Assembly: GCA_005798925.1 (NCBI GenBank)
Contig: SYID01000023.1
Location: 1 to 18,503 of the forward strand
DNA: 18,503 nucleotides
Direction of reading: 5' to 3'
Source: Verrucomicrobiota bacterium
GTDB taxonomy: Bacteria; Verrucomicrobiota; Verrucomicrobiia; Opitutales; UBA953
Shown: in pieces, positions 1 to 6,764 of the stretch
Position numbering within the stretch: the first letter of the stretch is position 1
Layout: every line of letters starts with the position of its first letter
Translations under genes and position numbers: made by a program
The notes under the pieces: generated by a model
What the model saw: only the letters and a program-made list of their open reading frames with translations
The model's database searches: none
What the model was told of the DNA's origin: nothing

Positions 1-1
1 C

Positions 2-157
2 AGGGAGCGCGTAGACGACGGGGTTGATCCAGGCGACATAGTCCGACGCGATCATCACGGCGAGGAGCGCGCCGGTGCCGAACGTCACCAGCGTGAGCCC
101 GAGCCAAGGCCGCGGCGTGTCCGTGTCCGGCGCCCGGCCGACATGCGCCAGCCAGTG
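2..157 (-). pseudogene. Continuation of the POT transporter in a shifted frame (runs off window)
   Basis: On the minus strand a second frame is open from 157 to the window edge. It reads RRHWLAHVGR, then a Pro/Asp-rich linker, then PWLGLTLVTFGTGALLAVMI, a clear membrane helix, and continues off the window. This resembles the central cytoplasmic linker and the next helix of POT transporters. Relative to the family, roughly 50 residues (helices 5-6 region) are missing between GDARRDAG and RRHWLA, and the frame is shifted. The join falls in a GC-rich stretch where the two parts could share a short CGACGCCGGC-like microhomology. The length of the loss is an estimate from memory of the family, not an alignment. 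Confidence 0.55.
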
Positions 158-636
158 CCGGCGTCGCGCCGGGCGTCGCCGTGCGAATAGAGTCCGCCGA
201 CCAGCGTGCTGATGCTCGGCTTGAGGAGGCCGGTGCCGAGCGCGATCAGGATCAGGCCGGCGTAGAACGTCGGCACGGAATCGAACGCGAGGGCGTAGTG
301 TCCGGCGGTGATGATGAATCCGCCGATGAGCACCGCGCGGCGGGCGCCGATGAAGTTGTCCGCGAGATACCCCCCGAGGATGCACACCAAGTAGCTCGCC
401 ATGGTGTAGTTGCCGTAGACCTGGGCCGCGAACTTCTGGTCGAAACCCAGGCCGCCCATCGCCAGTGGGGTGATCATGAACAGGAGCAGCAGCGCCCGCA
501 TCCCATAATAGGAGAACCGCTCCCACATCTCGGCGTAGAAAAGCATGCTGAGCCCCCGGGGGTGTCCGCCGAGGCCGCCGTGGTCCCGCTCGGTATGCCG
601 GGCCGGGGACTCGACGTCGGGGGTCAGCTCGTGCAT
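85..636 (-). CDS. POT/PTR2-family peptide transporter, N-terminal part only (frame broken)
   Basis: The open frame encodes the first four membrane segments of a proton-coupled oligopeptide transporter of the inner membrane. The family signature MWERFSYYGMRALL lies near residues 37-50, the second helix ends in GGYLADN, and the TM4 region reads GTGLLKPSISTLVGGLY. In the family the following GDxRRDAG motif leads into a FxIFYMGINLGAF-type helix. Here GDARRDAG is followed by an Arg-rich tail without hydrophobic segments and a stop, so the product is far shorter than the usual 450-500 residues. The proper frame seems to resume at 157 on the same strand (separate entry). The ATG at 636 is kept because the conserved GHPRGL precedes the first helix. 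A TATAAC box on the minus strand (643-648) lies only 6 nt before the ATG, which hints at a leaderless transcript, but no good -35 is visible. Family call is firm; whether it is a true pseudogene or an assembly error is open. Confidence 0.85.
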   Translation of the reverse strand: MHELTPDVESPARHTERDHGGLGGHPRGLSMLFYAEMWERFSYYGMRALLLLFMITPLAMGGLGFDQKFAAQVYGNYTMASYLVCILGGYLADNFIGARRAVLIGGFIITAGHYALAFDSVPTFYAGLILIALGTGLLKPSISTLVGGLYSHGDARRDAGTGWRMSAGRRTRTRRGLGSGSRW

Positions 637-708
637 CGCGGGGTTATAAGCGGCTCATCGCCGAAGGGGGAGCCGGGAATGCAATCCGCGGCAAACCCTT
701 GGACGGCG

Positions 709-736
709 TTGACAACAGGGTGGGCCACCCTAGTTT
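709..736 (+). promoter_or_regulatory. Probable sigma70-type promoter of feoAB
   Basis: A perfect TTGACA (709-714) is followed after 16 nt by TAGTTT (731-736), which matches TATAAT at three positions including the key first T, second A and last T. The predicted start of transcription near 743 leaves a leader of only about 15 nt before the feoA GTG at 758. The spacer and the start region each carry a palindrome (separate entries), as expected of a tightly regulated promoter. Confidence 0.55.
717..731. promoter_or_regulatory. Perfect 7-1-7 palindrome in the feo promoter spacer
   Basis: AGGGTGG-G-CCACCCT is a perfect inverted repeat with a single central base at 724, placed between the -35 and -10 boxes. 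It does not resemble a Fur, Zur or MntR site. It could be the operator of a second regulator or simply a hairpin. Its centre is 20 bp, about two helical turns, from the centre of the Fur-like site at 744. Confidence 0.5.
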
Positions 737-751
737 TGAGACTCATTCTCA
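737..751. promoter_or_regulatory. Fur-box-like operator upstream of feoA
   Basis: TGAGACT-C-ATTCTCA is a 7-1-7 inverted repeat with one mismatch. It has the same geometry as the Fur core TGATAAT-N-ATTATCA and matches it at most positions. It overlaps the expected transcription start and ends 6 nt before the feoA start codon, where a bound repressor would block transcription. Repression of feoAB by Fur-iron is well established in other bacteria; binding here is inferred. Confidence 0.65.
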
Positions 752-757
752 TTTAGA

Positions 758-1018
758 GTGACTCCGCTTTCCCAACTCCTGCCCGGCCAATTCGGCAAGC
801 TGGCCTCGCTCAACCCAGAGCGCGGCGTGGATCAGCGTCTGATGGCGCTTGGCTTGCTCCCCGGGATGGTCCTGAAGCTCATCCGGAAGGCGCCGCTTGG
901 CGACCCGCTCGCCATCGAGTTCGCCGGCCAGGTCGTCAGCCTCCGCCTGGCGGAGGCGGAGAACCTCATCGTCGACGTCTCCGCGGACTGTCCCATCCAG
1001 CGCCCCCGACAGCCGTGA
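758..1018 (+). CDS. feoA: FeoA, SH3-like accessory protein of ferrous iron transport
   Basis: The 86-residue product is a cytoplasmic FeoA: an N-terminal LSQLLPGQFGK strand, then RLMALGLLPGMVLKLIRKAPLGDPLAIEFAGQ-type sequence and a final SLRLAEAENLIVD strand. The LGLLPG and APLGDP motifs are diagnostic. FeoA is thought to bind FeoB and modulate Fe(II) uptake. The GTG start is fixed by an in-frame TGA at 737-739, inside the Fur-like site. No Shine-Dalgarno sequence precedes it and the leader is very short, so translation is probably close to leaderless. The stop overlaps the feoB start by 4 nt (GTGA), implying translational coupling. Confidence 0.93.
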   Translation: MTPLSQLLPGQFGKLASLNPERGVDQRLMALGLLPGMVLKLIRKAPLGDPLAIEFAGQVVSLRLAEAENLIVDVSADCPIQRPRQP

Positions 1019-3168
1019 GCGCCCCCGACACCGGCCTGCTGGTCGCCTTGGTCGGTAATCCGAACACCGGCAAATCGACCCTCTTCAACGCCCTGACCGG
1101 GCTCCGGCAGCGCGTGGGCAACTACCCCGGCGTCACGGTCGCCCGCAAGTCCGGCACCTGCGACCTCGGCGAAGGCCAGAAGGTCGAGCTCGTCGATCTG
1201 CCCGGTCTTTACTCGCTCTCCGCCGCCTCGCCCGACGAGCAGGTCGTGACCGACGCCCTCGCGGGCAACATCGCGGGCGACCGCCGCCCGGACGCCGTGC
1301 TGCTCGTGGTCGACGCGACCAATCTCCTGCGCAACCTCTTCCTCGCGTCGCAGGTCGCCGAACTCGGCCTGCCGGTCGTCCTCGTCCTCAATCAGGCCGA
1401 CGTCGCCAAGGAGCAGGGACTGCGCATCGACACCGACCTGCTCTCGCGGCGGCTGGGCGGCGTGCCGGTCGTCCTGACTTCCGCCTGGAAGGGCGAGGGC
1501 GTCGCGGAAATCCGCCGCGCGCTGGCGCGCGCCCTCGCCGAGAAGACCCAGCTCGCGCGCGTGGCCTGGCCGGCGGAGATCGCGCGCGCCCTCGGCGACG
1601 TCGCCGCCGCCGCGTCCGCCGGGACCGACCGCGCGGTCTCGGCCGCCGACGCCCAGCGATTGCTCTTCGACGCCACGCCGTCCACGGCCGAGCGCCTCGG
1701 CTGGTCCGCCGCCGCCCGCGACAAGGTGCTGCGCTCCGCCCGCGACCGCGTCCGCAACGCCGGATATAACCCGATGGCGGCCGAGCCGCTCGTCCATTAC
1801 GCGCATCTGCGCGCCTTGCTCGACGGCGTCGTCGCCGAAGGCCTCGGCAAGGCGGGCCGCACGGCCGCCGTCGACCGGCTGCTTCTCCACCGCGTCCTCG
1901 GCCCGGTGCTCTTCGTGGGCATCATGCTCGGGTTCTTCGCCTCGGTCTTCTGGCTCGCGAAGTTCCCGATGGGCTGGATCCAGTCGGGCGTCGACGCCCT
2001 GAAGCTCTTCGTCGCGCCGCCCCTCGAGCCCTACCCGATGCTGCAGAGCCTGCTCGCCGACGGCATCGTCGGCGGCGTCGGCGCTTTCCTGACCTTCCTG
2101 CCGCAGATCCTCATCCTCTTCCTGTTCCTCGGCGTGCTCGAGGACAGCGGCTACATGGCGCGGGCGGCGTTCATCATGGACCGGCTCTTCAGCTGGTGCG
2201 GGCTCAACGGCAAGAGCTTCGTCCCGATGCTCTCCGGCTTCGCCTGCGCGATCCCCAGCCTGCTGTCCACCCGCACCATCGAGGACCCCAAGGCGCGCCT
2301 CGCGACCGCGTTCGTCGTGCCTTTCATGTCCTGCTCGGCGCGCTTCCCGGTCTACGCGCTGATGTGCGGGGCGTTCATCGGCCCGCTCTACGGGGCCGGC
2401 TGGGAATCGGTGGTCATGGTGGCCATGCACTGCGTCGGCCTGCTTTTCGCCGTGCCGACGGCCTTCGTGCTCACGCGGCTGGTGCTGAAGGTGAAGCCGC
2501 AGCCTTTCGTCCTCGAACTGCCCCGCTACCAGCTGCCCAAGCCCCGCGACGTGCTCTGGCGCATGTGGCAGAACGCCGCGGAGTTCGTCTCCAAGGCCGG
2601 CACGGTGATCTTCGCCATCACCATCGTCGTCTGGGCGCTGTCCTATTTCCCGCGCGACGCCGCGGTCGCCGAGCGCGTCCGGGCCGCCAGCCCGACGTTG
2701 TCCGCCGATGCGCTCAGGGCGCGGATCCAGGCCGCCTACGTGGAGCAGTCCTACATGGGCCGTTTCGGCAAGGCGGTGCAGCCGGCCTTCGATCCGCTCG
2801 GCTTCGACTGGAAGATCACCGTCGGCGTGCTGGCGAGCTTCCCGGCGCGCGAGGTCATCGTCTCCACGCTCGGCGTCACCTACTCCGTCGGCGAAGGCGC
2901 CGAGGCCGACAGCCAGGCCCTGCGCAAGGCGATGCAGGACGCCAGGTGGCCGGAAGGGCCGCGCGCCGGCAGCCCGATCTTCTCGCTCGCCGCGGTGCTC
3001 GCGCTGATGGTCTTCTTCGCGCTCTGCTCCCAGTGCGGCCCGACGGTCGCCACGCTCGCCCAGGAGACCGGCGGCTGGCGCTGGGCCGCCCTCTCCTTCG
3101 GCTACATGACCCTGCTCGCCTGGGCGGTCGCGGCCCTCGTCTACCAGGTCGTCAGCCGCCTCGCATGA
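1015..3168 (+). CDS. feoB: FeoB, ferrous iron transporter with GTPase domain
   Basis: FeoB imports Fe(II) across the inner membrane. The 717-residue protein starts with a G domain: G1 GNPNTGKS (residues 14-21), switch I YPGVTV (38-42), G3 DLPG (61-64), and G4 NQAD (126-129), a variant of the more usual NxxD forms. A helical spacer runs to about residue 280, followed by the membrane part. That part carries the canonical EDSGYMAR segment, the SGFACAIPSLLSTRTI gate region, PAREVIVSTLG, and a late CSQCGPT motif. Length is typical for the short FeoB without a C-terminal extra domain. The GTG start overlaps the feoA stop and the stop overlaps the next start (ATGA), so all three genes form one operon under the palindromic control region at 709-751. 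Confidence 0.97.
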   Translation: MSAPDTGLLVALVGNPNTGKSTLFNALTGLRQRVGNYPGVTVARKSGTCDLGEGQKVELVDLPGLYSLSAASPDEQVVTDALAGNIAGDRRPDAVLLVVDATNLLRNLFLASQVAELGLPVVLVLNQADVAKEQGLRIDTDLLSRRLGGVPVVLTSAWKGEGVAEIRRALARALAEKTQLARVAWPAEIARALGDVAAAASAGTDRAVSAADAQRLLFDATPSTAERLGWSAAARDKVLRSARDRVRNAGYNPMAAEPLVHYAHLRALLDGVVAEGLGKAGRTAAVDRLLLHRVLGPVLFVGIMLGFFASVFWLAKFPMGWIQSGVDALKLFVAPPLEPYPMLQSLLADGIVGGVGAFLTFLPQILILFLFLGVLEDSGYMARAAFIMDRLFSWCGLNGKSFVPMLSGFACAIPSLLSTRTIEDPKARLATAFVVPFMSCSARFPVYALMCGAFIGPLYGAGWESVVMVAMHCVGLLFAVPTAFVLTRLVLKVKPQPFVLELPRYQLPKPRDVLWRMWQNAAEFVSKAGTVIFAITIVVWALSYFPRDAAVAERVRAASPTLSADALRARIQAAYVEQSYMGRFGKAVQPAFDPLGFDWKITVGVLASFPAREVIVSTLGVTYSVGEGAEADSQALRKAMQDARWPEGPRAGSPIFSLAAVLALMVFFALCSQCGPTVATLAQETGGWRWAALSFGYMTLLAWAVAALVYQVVSRLA

Positions 3169-3308
3169 ACCTCGAAGCCGTCGTCGTCGGAGCCGTGGTC
3201 GGCGTGGCCGTCGGCTGGCTCGTGCGCCGCTGGCTCGCCGCCGCCCGCCGCCGCAAGGAAGGCGGCTGCGCCGGCGGCTGCGGCTGCGCGACGAAGCTGA
3301 AGAAGTAG
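3165..3308 (+). CDS. Small Cys-rich FeoB-associated membrane protein
   Basis: This 47-residue frame begins in the ATGA overlap with the feoB stop. One membrane helix (about residues 5-20, LEAVVVGAVVGVAVGWLV) is followed by an Arg/Lys cluster and a Cys tail, GGCAGGCGC. This matches the architecture of the FeoB-associated Cys-rich membrane protein family (the p12-like family often seen after feoB). The function is unproven; the cysteines could hold or relay iron. The TAG stop (3306-3308) is the first triplet of the inverted repeat that follows. Confidence 0.85.
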   Translation: MNLEAVVVGAVVGVAVGWLVRRWLAAARRRKEGGCAGGCGCATKLKK

Positions 3309-3408
3309 AGTATCGAGTATGGAGTGTCTAGTATAGGGGTCGGCGAATCTACGGACCGCCGCCCCTTACAACCCCTATGCTCGATACTCTAAACTCTATA
3401 CTCTATTA
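3306..3408. repeat. Heptamer-built inverted repeat filling a convergent gene junction
   Basis: Arms of 35 nt (3306-3340 and 3371-3405) match at 29 positions as an inverted repeat around a 30-nt centre. Each arm is T plus four heptamers plus AGGGGT. The left units are agagtat, cgagtat, ggagtgt, ctagtat; the right units, read on the minus strand, are agagtat, agagttt, agagtat, cgagcat. Three of the six mismatches become G-U pairs in plus-strand RNA. The centre forms a hairpin of its own (CGGCG 3341-3345 with CGCCG 3357-3361), and AGGGG (3335-3339) could pair with CCCCT at 3362-3366 instead of the distal copy. The element starts at the stop of the feo operon and ends at the stop of aguA. It may serve as a two-way terminator, but it lacks a T-run. 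Confidence 0.85.
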
Positions 3409-4431
3409 GGCGGGCTGCTGCTGGCTGAGGCAATGCAGCGCGCCGCCTTCGATGAGCAGCAGGCGGCAGTCGAGGCCGACGATCTTCCGACCCGGGAAGC
3501 AGTCGCCGATGACGCCCATGGCGACCTGGTCCGAGTCCTGGCCGTAGAGCGGCACGAGGACGCCGTCGTTCACGATGAGGAAGTTCGCGTGGCTCGGCGG
3601 CAGGTCGCGGCCGGCGAGGCGGATCGGCTGGGGCAGCGGGAGCTCGACGATGTCGAGGCGCTGGCCGCGCGGGCGCATCTCGCGCAGGCGGCGGAGGTTC
3701 TCCTGCATCGGCGCGTAGTTCGGCGAAGCCTTGTCCGACTCGCTGACGGCGAGGATCGTGCGCGGCGCGATGAACCGGGCGAGGTTGTCGATGTGCCCGT
3801 CGGTATCATCGTTGGCGAGGCCTTCGCCGATCCAGAGGAGTTCGTCGATCGCCAGGCCGTCGCGGATGGCGGCGTGAAACGCGGCGTCGTCGCGGCCTTC
3901 GGCGCGGTTCGGATTGTTCTGCACGGCCTCGGTGGTGAGGAGCAGGCCGTCGCCGGAGACTTCGATGCCGCCGCCTTCGAGTTCGAACGGATAGCTGAAT
4001 TTTTGCACGCCGAGCCTGGCGGCGACCTTGCCGGGGACCTGGTTGTCGAGCGAGGCCTCGAACTTGCCCCCCCAGCCGTGGAACTCCCAGTCGGTGAGCG
4101 CGAGTTCCTTGGTCCGGTCGTTCTTGACGAAGATCGGTCCGTGGTCGCGGCACCAGACGTCGTCGGTGGCGATGTCGGTCAGTTCGATGACGGAGAGGTC
4201 CGCCTTGGCGGCCTTGAGCTCGCGTTCGGCTTCGGCGCGCAGCTGGCCGGCGGCGTTGATCTTCACCGGCTGGAAGCGGCTGATCGCGGCGGCGAACTCC
4301 GCGAACTTCGCGGGGATGAGGTCGTAGTGCCCGGGCCAGAGCGCGGGGTTCGACGGCCACGAGAGCCACGTGGCGGACTGGGGTTCCCATTCCGCAGGCA
4401 TGCGGAAACCGAGGGAGCGTGGCGTGGACAT
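3406..4431 (-). CDS. aguA: Agmatine deiminase (agmatine iminohydrolase)
   Basis: The enzyme converts agmatine to N-carbamoylputrescine and ammonia, the first step of the arginine-decarboxylase route to putrescine, in the cytoplasm. The 341-residue protein has the family landmarks in order: MPAEWEPQSATWLSWPSN (11-28), DDVWCRDHGP (90-99), ELEGGGIE (150-157), NDDTDGHIDN (207-216) and the C-terminal GGALHCLSQQQP with catalytic Cys334. In the usual form the motif is GGGNIHC; here Gly-Gly-Ala-Leu precedes His-Cys, a minor variant. Length matches the family. It lies 8 nt downstream of aguB in the same direction. Its TAA stop is followed directly by an in-frame TAG from the adjoining repeat. Confidence 0.95.
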   Translation of the reverse strand: MSTPRSLGFRMPAEWEPQSATWLSWPSNPALWPGHYDLIPAKFAEFAAAISRFQPVKINAAGQLRAEAERELKAAKADLSVIELTDIATDDVWCRDHGPIFVKNDRTKELALTDWEFHGWGGKFEASLDNQVPGKVAARLGVQKFSYPFELEGGGIEVSGDGLLLTTEAVQNNPNRAEGRDDAAFHAAIRDGLAIDELLWIGEGLANDDTDGHIDNLARFIAPRTILAVSESDKASPNYAPMQENLRRLREMRPRGQRLDIVELPLPQPIRLAGRDLPPSHANFLIVNDGVLVPLYGQDSDQVAMGVIGDCFPGRKIVGLDCRLLLIEGGALHCLSQQQPA

Positions 4432-4439
4432 GCGGAAGG

Positions 4440-5309
4440 TCAGTCGCGCAGCCGGCGCGTCAGGTCGCCGTAGGCGTCGATCCGGCGGTCGCGGAAGAAC
4501 GGCCAGATGCGCCGGAATTCGCGCTGCTTCGCGAGGTCGCAGTCGGCGAGGAGCACTTCCTCCTGCTCGGCCGAGGCGCGGGCGACGATCTCGCCGTACG
4601 GATCGGAGACGAAGCTCTGGCCCCAGAACTGGGTGCGGCCTTCGGTGCCGACGCGGTTGGTCGCGGCGACGTAGCAGCCGTTGGCGACGCCGTGGCCGCG
4701 CTGGACGGTCTCCCAGGCGTTGTGCTGGGCCTTGCCGAGGGAGGCCTTCTCTTCGGGCAGCCAGCCGATCGCGGTCGGGTAGAAGAGGATCTGCGCGCCG
4801 CCGAGCGCGGTGAGGCGCGCGGCTTCCGGGTACCCTTGGTCCCAGCAGATGAGCACGCCGAGGTCGCCGTGCGCGGTCTTCCAGGTGCGGAAACCGAGGT
4901 CGCCGGGGGTGAAGTAGAACTTCTCCTCGAAACCCGGATCCTGCGGGATGTGCATCTTGCGATACTTGCCGAGCACGGTGCCGTCGGCGTCGATGACGGC
5001 CGCGGTGTTGTGGTAGACTTCGCTCCCGCGCGCTTCGAAGAGCGGGGCGACGATGACGACGCCGAGGCGCTTGGCGGCCTTGGCGAGCTCGGTCACGGAC
5101 GGGCCGGTCTCGATCGGCTCCGCGAGGTCGAAATGCTTCGGGTCCTGGCTGACGCAGAAATACTTCGTCGTGAACATCTCCTGCAGGCCGATGATCTTCG
5201 CGCCCTTGGCCGCCGCTTCTTCGATGCGGGGCAGGGTCTTGCGCACGTTCGCCGCGGGCGTGTCCTCGGCGGTGAGCTGGATGAGACCGACGCGGACGGA
5301 GTCAGCCAT
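4440..5309 (-). CDS. aguB: N-carbamoylputrescine amidase
   Basis: A nitrilase-superfamily amidohydrolase that splits N-carbamoylputrescine into putrescine, CO2 and ammonia, completing the pathway with AguA. The catalytic triad is visible as Glu44 (GLQEMF), Lys118 (YRKMHIP) and Cys155 (LICWDQGYPEAAR). The ETVQRGHGVANGCYVAATNRVG and GQSFVSDPYGEI stretches are typical of the plant-type AguB subfamily. At 289 residues it has the normal length. It begins 9 nt after the hisG stop and ends 8 nt before aguA, so the three genes are probably one transcript. No Shine-Dalgarno sequence is visible before the ATG. Confidence 0.95.
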   Translation of the reverse strand: MADSVRVGLIQLTAEDTPAANVRKTLPRIEEAAAKGAKIIGLQEMFTTKYFCVSQDPKHFDLAEPIETGPSVTELAKAAKRLGVVIVAPLFEARGSEVYHNTAAVIDADGTVLGKYRKMHIPQDPGFEEKFYFTPGDLGFRTWKTAHGDLGVLICWDQGYPEAARLTALGGAQILFYPTAIGWLPEEKASLGKAQHNAWETVQRGHGVANGCYVAATNRVGTEGRTQFWGQSFVSDPYGEIVARASAEQEEVLLADCDLAKQREFRRIWPFFRDRRIDAYGDLTRRLRD

Positions 5310-5318
5310 GACGGGTCG

Positions 5319-6203
5319 TCAGTAGACGAGCTTGTTGATAGGGTATTCCACGATGCCCTCGGCGCCGGCGGCCTTGAGGGTCGGGATGAACTCGCGGGCC
5401 TGTCGCGCGTCGATGATCGTCTCGACGGCGATCCACTCCGGGTTGCTCAGCGGCGAGACGGTCGGATTGCGCAGGGCGGGCAGGGCGGCGGCGACCTGGT
5501 CGAGCTTGGTCTTCGGGAGGTTGAACTTGAGGCCGACCATGTGCTGCGCGGCGAGGGCGCCCTGCAGCATGAGCACGATCTGTTCGATCTTGGCGCGCTT
5601 GGCGGGATCGGCCCAGGCGGCCTTGTTCGCGACGAGGACGGTCGTGGTCTCCATCAGCTGGGCGACGATGCGCAGCTTGTTGGCCTTGATGGAGGAGCCG
5701 GTCTCGGTGATGTCGACGATGGCGTCGGCGAGTTCAGGCACTTTCACCTCGGTGGCGCCCCACGAGAATTCGACCTCGCACTCGACTCCCTGCGCCTTGA
5801 ACCAGCGGCGGGTGGTCTCGACGAGCTCGGTGGCGACGCGCTTGCCGGCGAGGTCCTTGGCGGTCTGGACGGGGGAGGCTTCGGGGACGCAGAGGACCCA
5901 GCGGGACTTCTGGGCCGAGGCGCGGCTGTAGATCAGTTCGCAGACCTGGACGACGTCGGCGTTGTTTTCCTGGACCCAGTCCTGGCCGGTCAGGCCGCAA
6001 TCGAAGAAGCCATGCTCGACATAGCGGGCCACTTCCTGGGCGCGGATGAAGCGTCCGTCGAGGGCGGGATCGTCGAAAGAGGGACGGTAGGAGCGGCTGC
6101 TCTTGGACACGGGGAACCCGGCCCGGCCGAACAGCTGGAGGGTGGCCTCCTCGAGGCTGCCCTTGGGCAGTCCGAGCATCAGTCTGGCGGCTTCCTTACT
6201 CAT
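5319..6203 (-). CDS. hisG: ATP phosphoribosyltransferase, long form
   Basis: HisG joins ATP and PRPP in the first, feedback-controlled step of histidine synthesis. The chosen ATG at 6203 gives 294 residues beginning MSKEAARLMLGLPKGSLEE. It fits the family N-terminus and has a weak AAGG upstream; the longer open frame to 6245 adds an unlikely 14 residues. Landmarks are LPKGSLEEATLQLF, GLTGQDWV, and the PRPP loop DAIVDITETGSSIKAN. The last 75 or so residues (from LPKTKLDQVAAALPALRNPTVSPL) form the ACT-like regulatory domain of the long, hexameric, histidine-inhibited form, so no separate HisZ is needed. It leads an operon with the putrescine genes aguB and aguA rather than with other his genes. 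Confidence 0.93.
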   Translation of the reverse strand: MSKEAARLMLGLPKGSLEEATLQLFGRAGFPVSKSSRSYRPSFDDPALDGRFIRAQEVARYVEHGFFDCGLTGQDWVQENNADVVQVCELIYSRASAQKSRWVLCVPEASPVQTAKDLAGKRVATELVETTRRWFKAQGVECEVEFSWGATEVKVPELADAIVDITETGSSIKANKLRIVAQLMETTTVLVANKAAWADPAKRAKIEQIVLMLQGALAAQHMVGLKFNLPKTKLDQVAAALPALRNPTVSPLSNPEWIAVETIIDARQAREFIPTLKAAGAEGIVEYPINKLVY

Positions 6204-6252
6204 TGGACCTTGGAGGAAGCCCACCCCTCGCCCCTCCGCAAGCATTAAGGGA

Positions 6253-6287
6253 TTGACTCATATCCCCCGAGAAATGAGCCTTTTTTT
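6253..6287 (+). promoter_or_regulatory. Possible -35 and hairpin/T-run in the hisG-lipoprotein divergent region
   Basis: TTGACT (6253-6258) could be a -35 for the lipoprotein gene, but no convincing -10 follows at the right distance. CTCAT (6257-6261) and ATGAG (6274-6278) can pair over a 12-nt loop, and a run of seven T (6281-6287) follows. This looks like a weak terminator or attenuator 12 nt before the lipoprotein start. Which of these is real cannot be told by eye. Confidence 0.25.
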
Positions 6288-6299
6288 CACCCCCGACCT

Positions 6300-6671
6300 A
6301 TGCCGCGCTCCCTGCTTCTCCTCGCCCTCGCGACCCTTTTCGTCGGTTGCAAATCCGCTTCCAAGTCCGCCGCCAAGGCCGGCTCCTCGAATGATGTCCG
6401 TTTCTCCTGGGAGAAGGACGCCGTGGCCGCCGTCGACCCCAACCGCGTCACGATCCAAGAGGTGCGCGCCGACCTCTCCCTCTTGCAGCTCTCGGCCATC
6501 GAGAAGCGCGACCCGAACACCCGTCTCCAGCTGACCAAGGCCGGCAAGAACTTCGTCGTCCAGGTCATCAAGTCCGACGAATCCTCCATGGTGGTCGCGA
6601 TCGCCCCTGGTTCCGAGGCCCCCGAACTGCGCGTCGGCGACGACCTGCCTTACGCCGTCCTCGCCCAGTAA
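6300..6671 (+). CDS. Small putative lipoprotein, function unknown
   Basis: The 123-residue product begins with a short basic region, a hydrophobic stretch and LFVGC, a lipobox-like site with Cys17 as the probable lipidated residue (Phe rather than Leu at -3). A low-complexity Lys/Ser/Ala linker follows, then a folded part of about 90 residues with ...EVRADLSLLQLSAIEKRDPNTRL... and an acidic C-terminus. I recognise no domain. The LQLTKAGKNFVVQVIKSDESSMVVAI segment suggests two beta strands. It is monocistronic: divergent from hisG and closed by a strong terminator at 6707. The ATG lacks a Shine-Dalgarno sequence. Confidence 0.75.
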   Translation: MPRSLLLLALATLFVGCKSASKSAAKAGSSNDVRFSWEKDAVAAVDPNRVTIQEVRADLSLLQLSAIEKRDPNTRLQLTKAGKNFVVQVIKSDESSMVVAIAPGSEAPELRVGDDLPYAVLAQ

Positions 6672-6706
6672 GGCGCCCCCTCCCGTCACACCGGGAGAGA
6701 CAGAAG

Positions 6707-6739
6707 GACCCGCCGCCCTGCGCGGCGGGTCTTTTCTTT
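6707..6739 (+). terminator. Rho-independent terminator after the lipoprotein gene
   Basis: GACCCGCCGC (6707-6716) pairs perfectly with GCGGCGGGTC (6722-6731) around a 5-nt loop, followed by the T-rich tract TTTTCTTT. It lies 35 nt after the stop at 6671. Confidence 0.9.
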
Positions 6740-6764
6740 GGCCTTGTCACCCGAAAAAACCCGA

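Noticed and set aside
832..2430. A 532-residue minus-strand frame across feoA/feoB
   Set aside because: Shadow of FeoB; composition is His/Arg/Glu/Gly-rich with no membrane or catalytic motif.
3306..3408. CRISPR array
   Set aside because: Units are 7 nt and adjacent, arranged as one inverted repeat, without equal spacers or cas genes.
6204..6245. Longer HisG from the upstream ATG at 6245
   Set aside because: The added 14 residues do not fit the family, and the ATG at 6203 gives the conserved N-terminus.
4419..6248. A 609-residue plus-strand frame over aguB and hisG
   Set aside because: Antisense shadow of two clear enzymes; no motifs and biased low-complexity composition.
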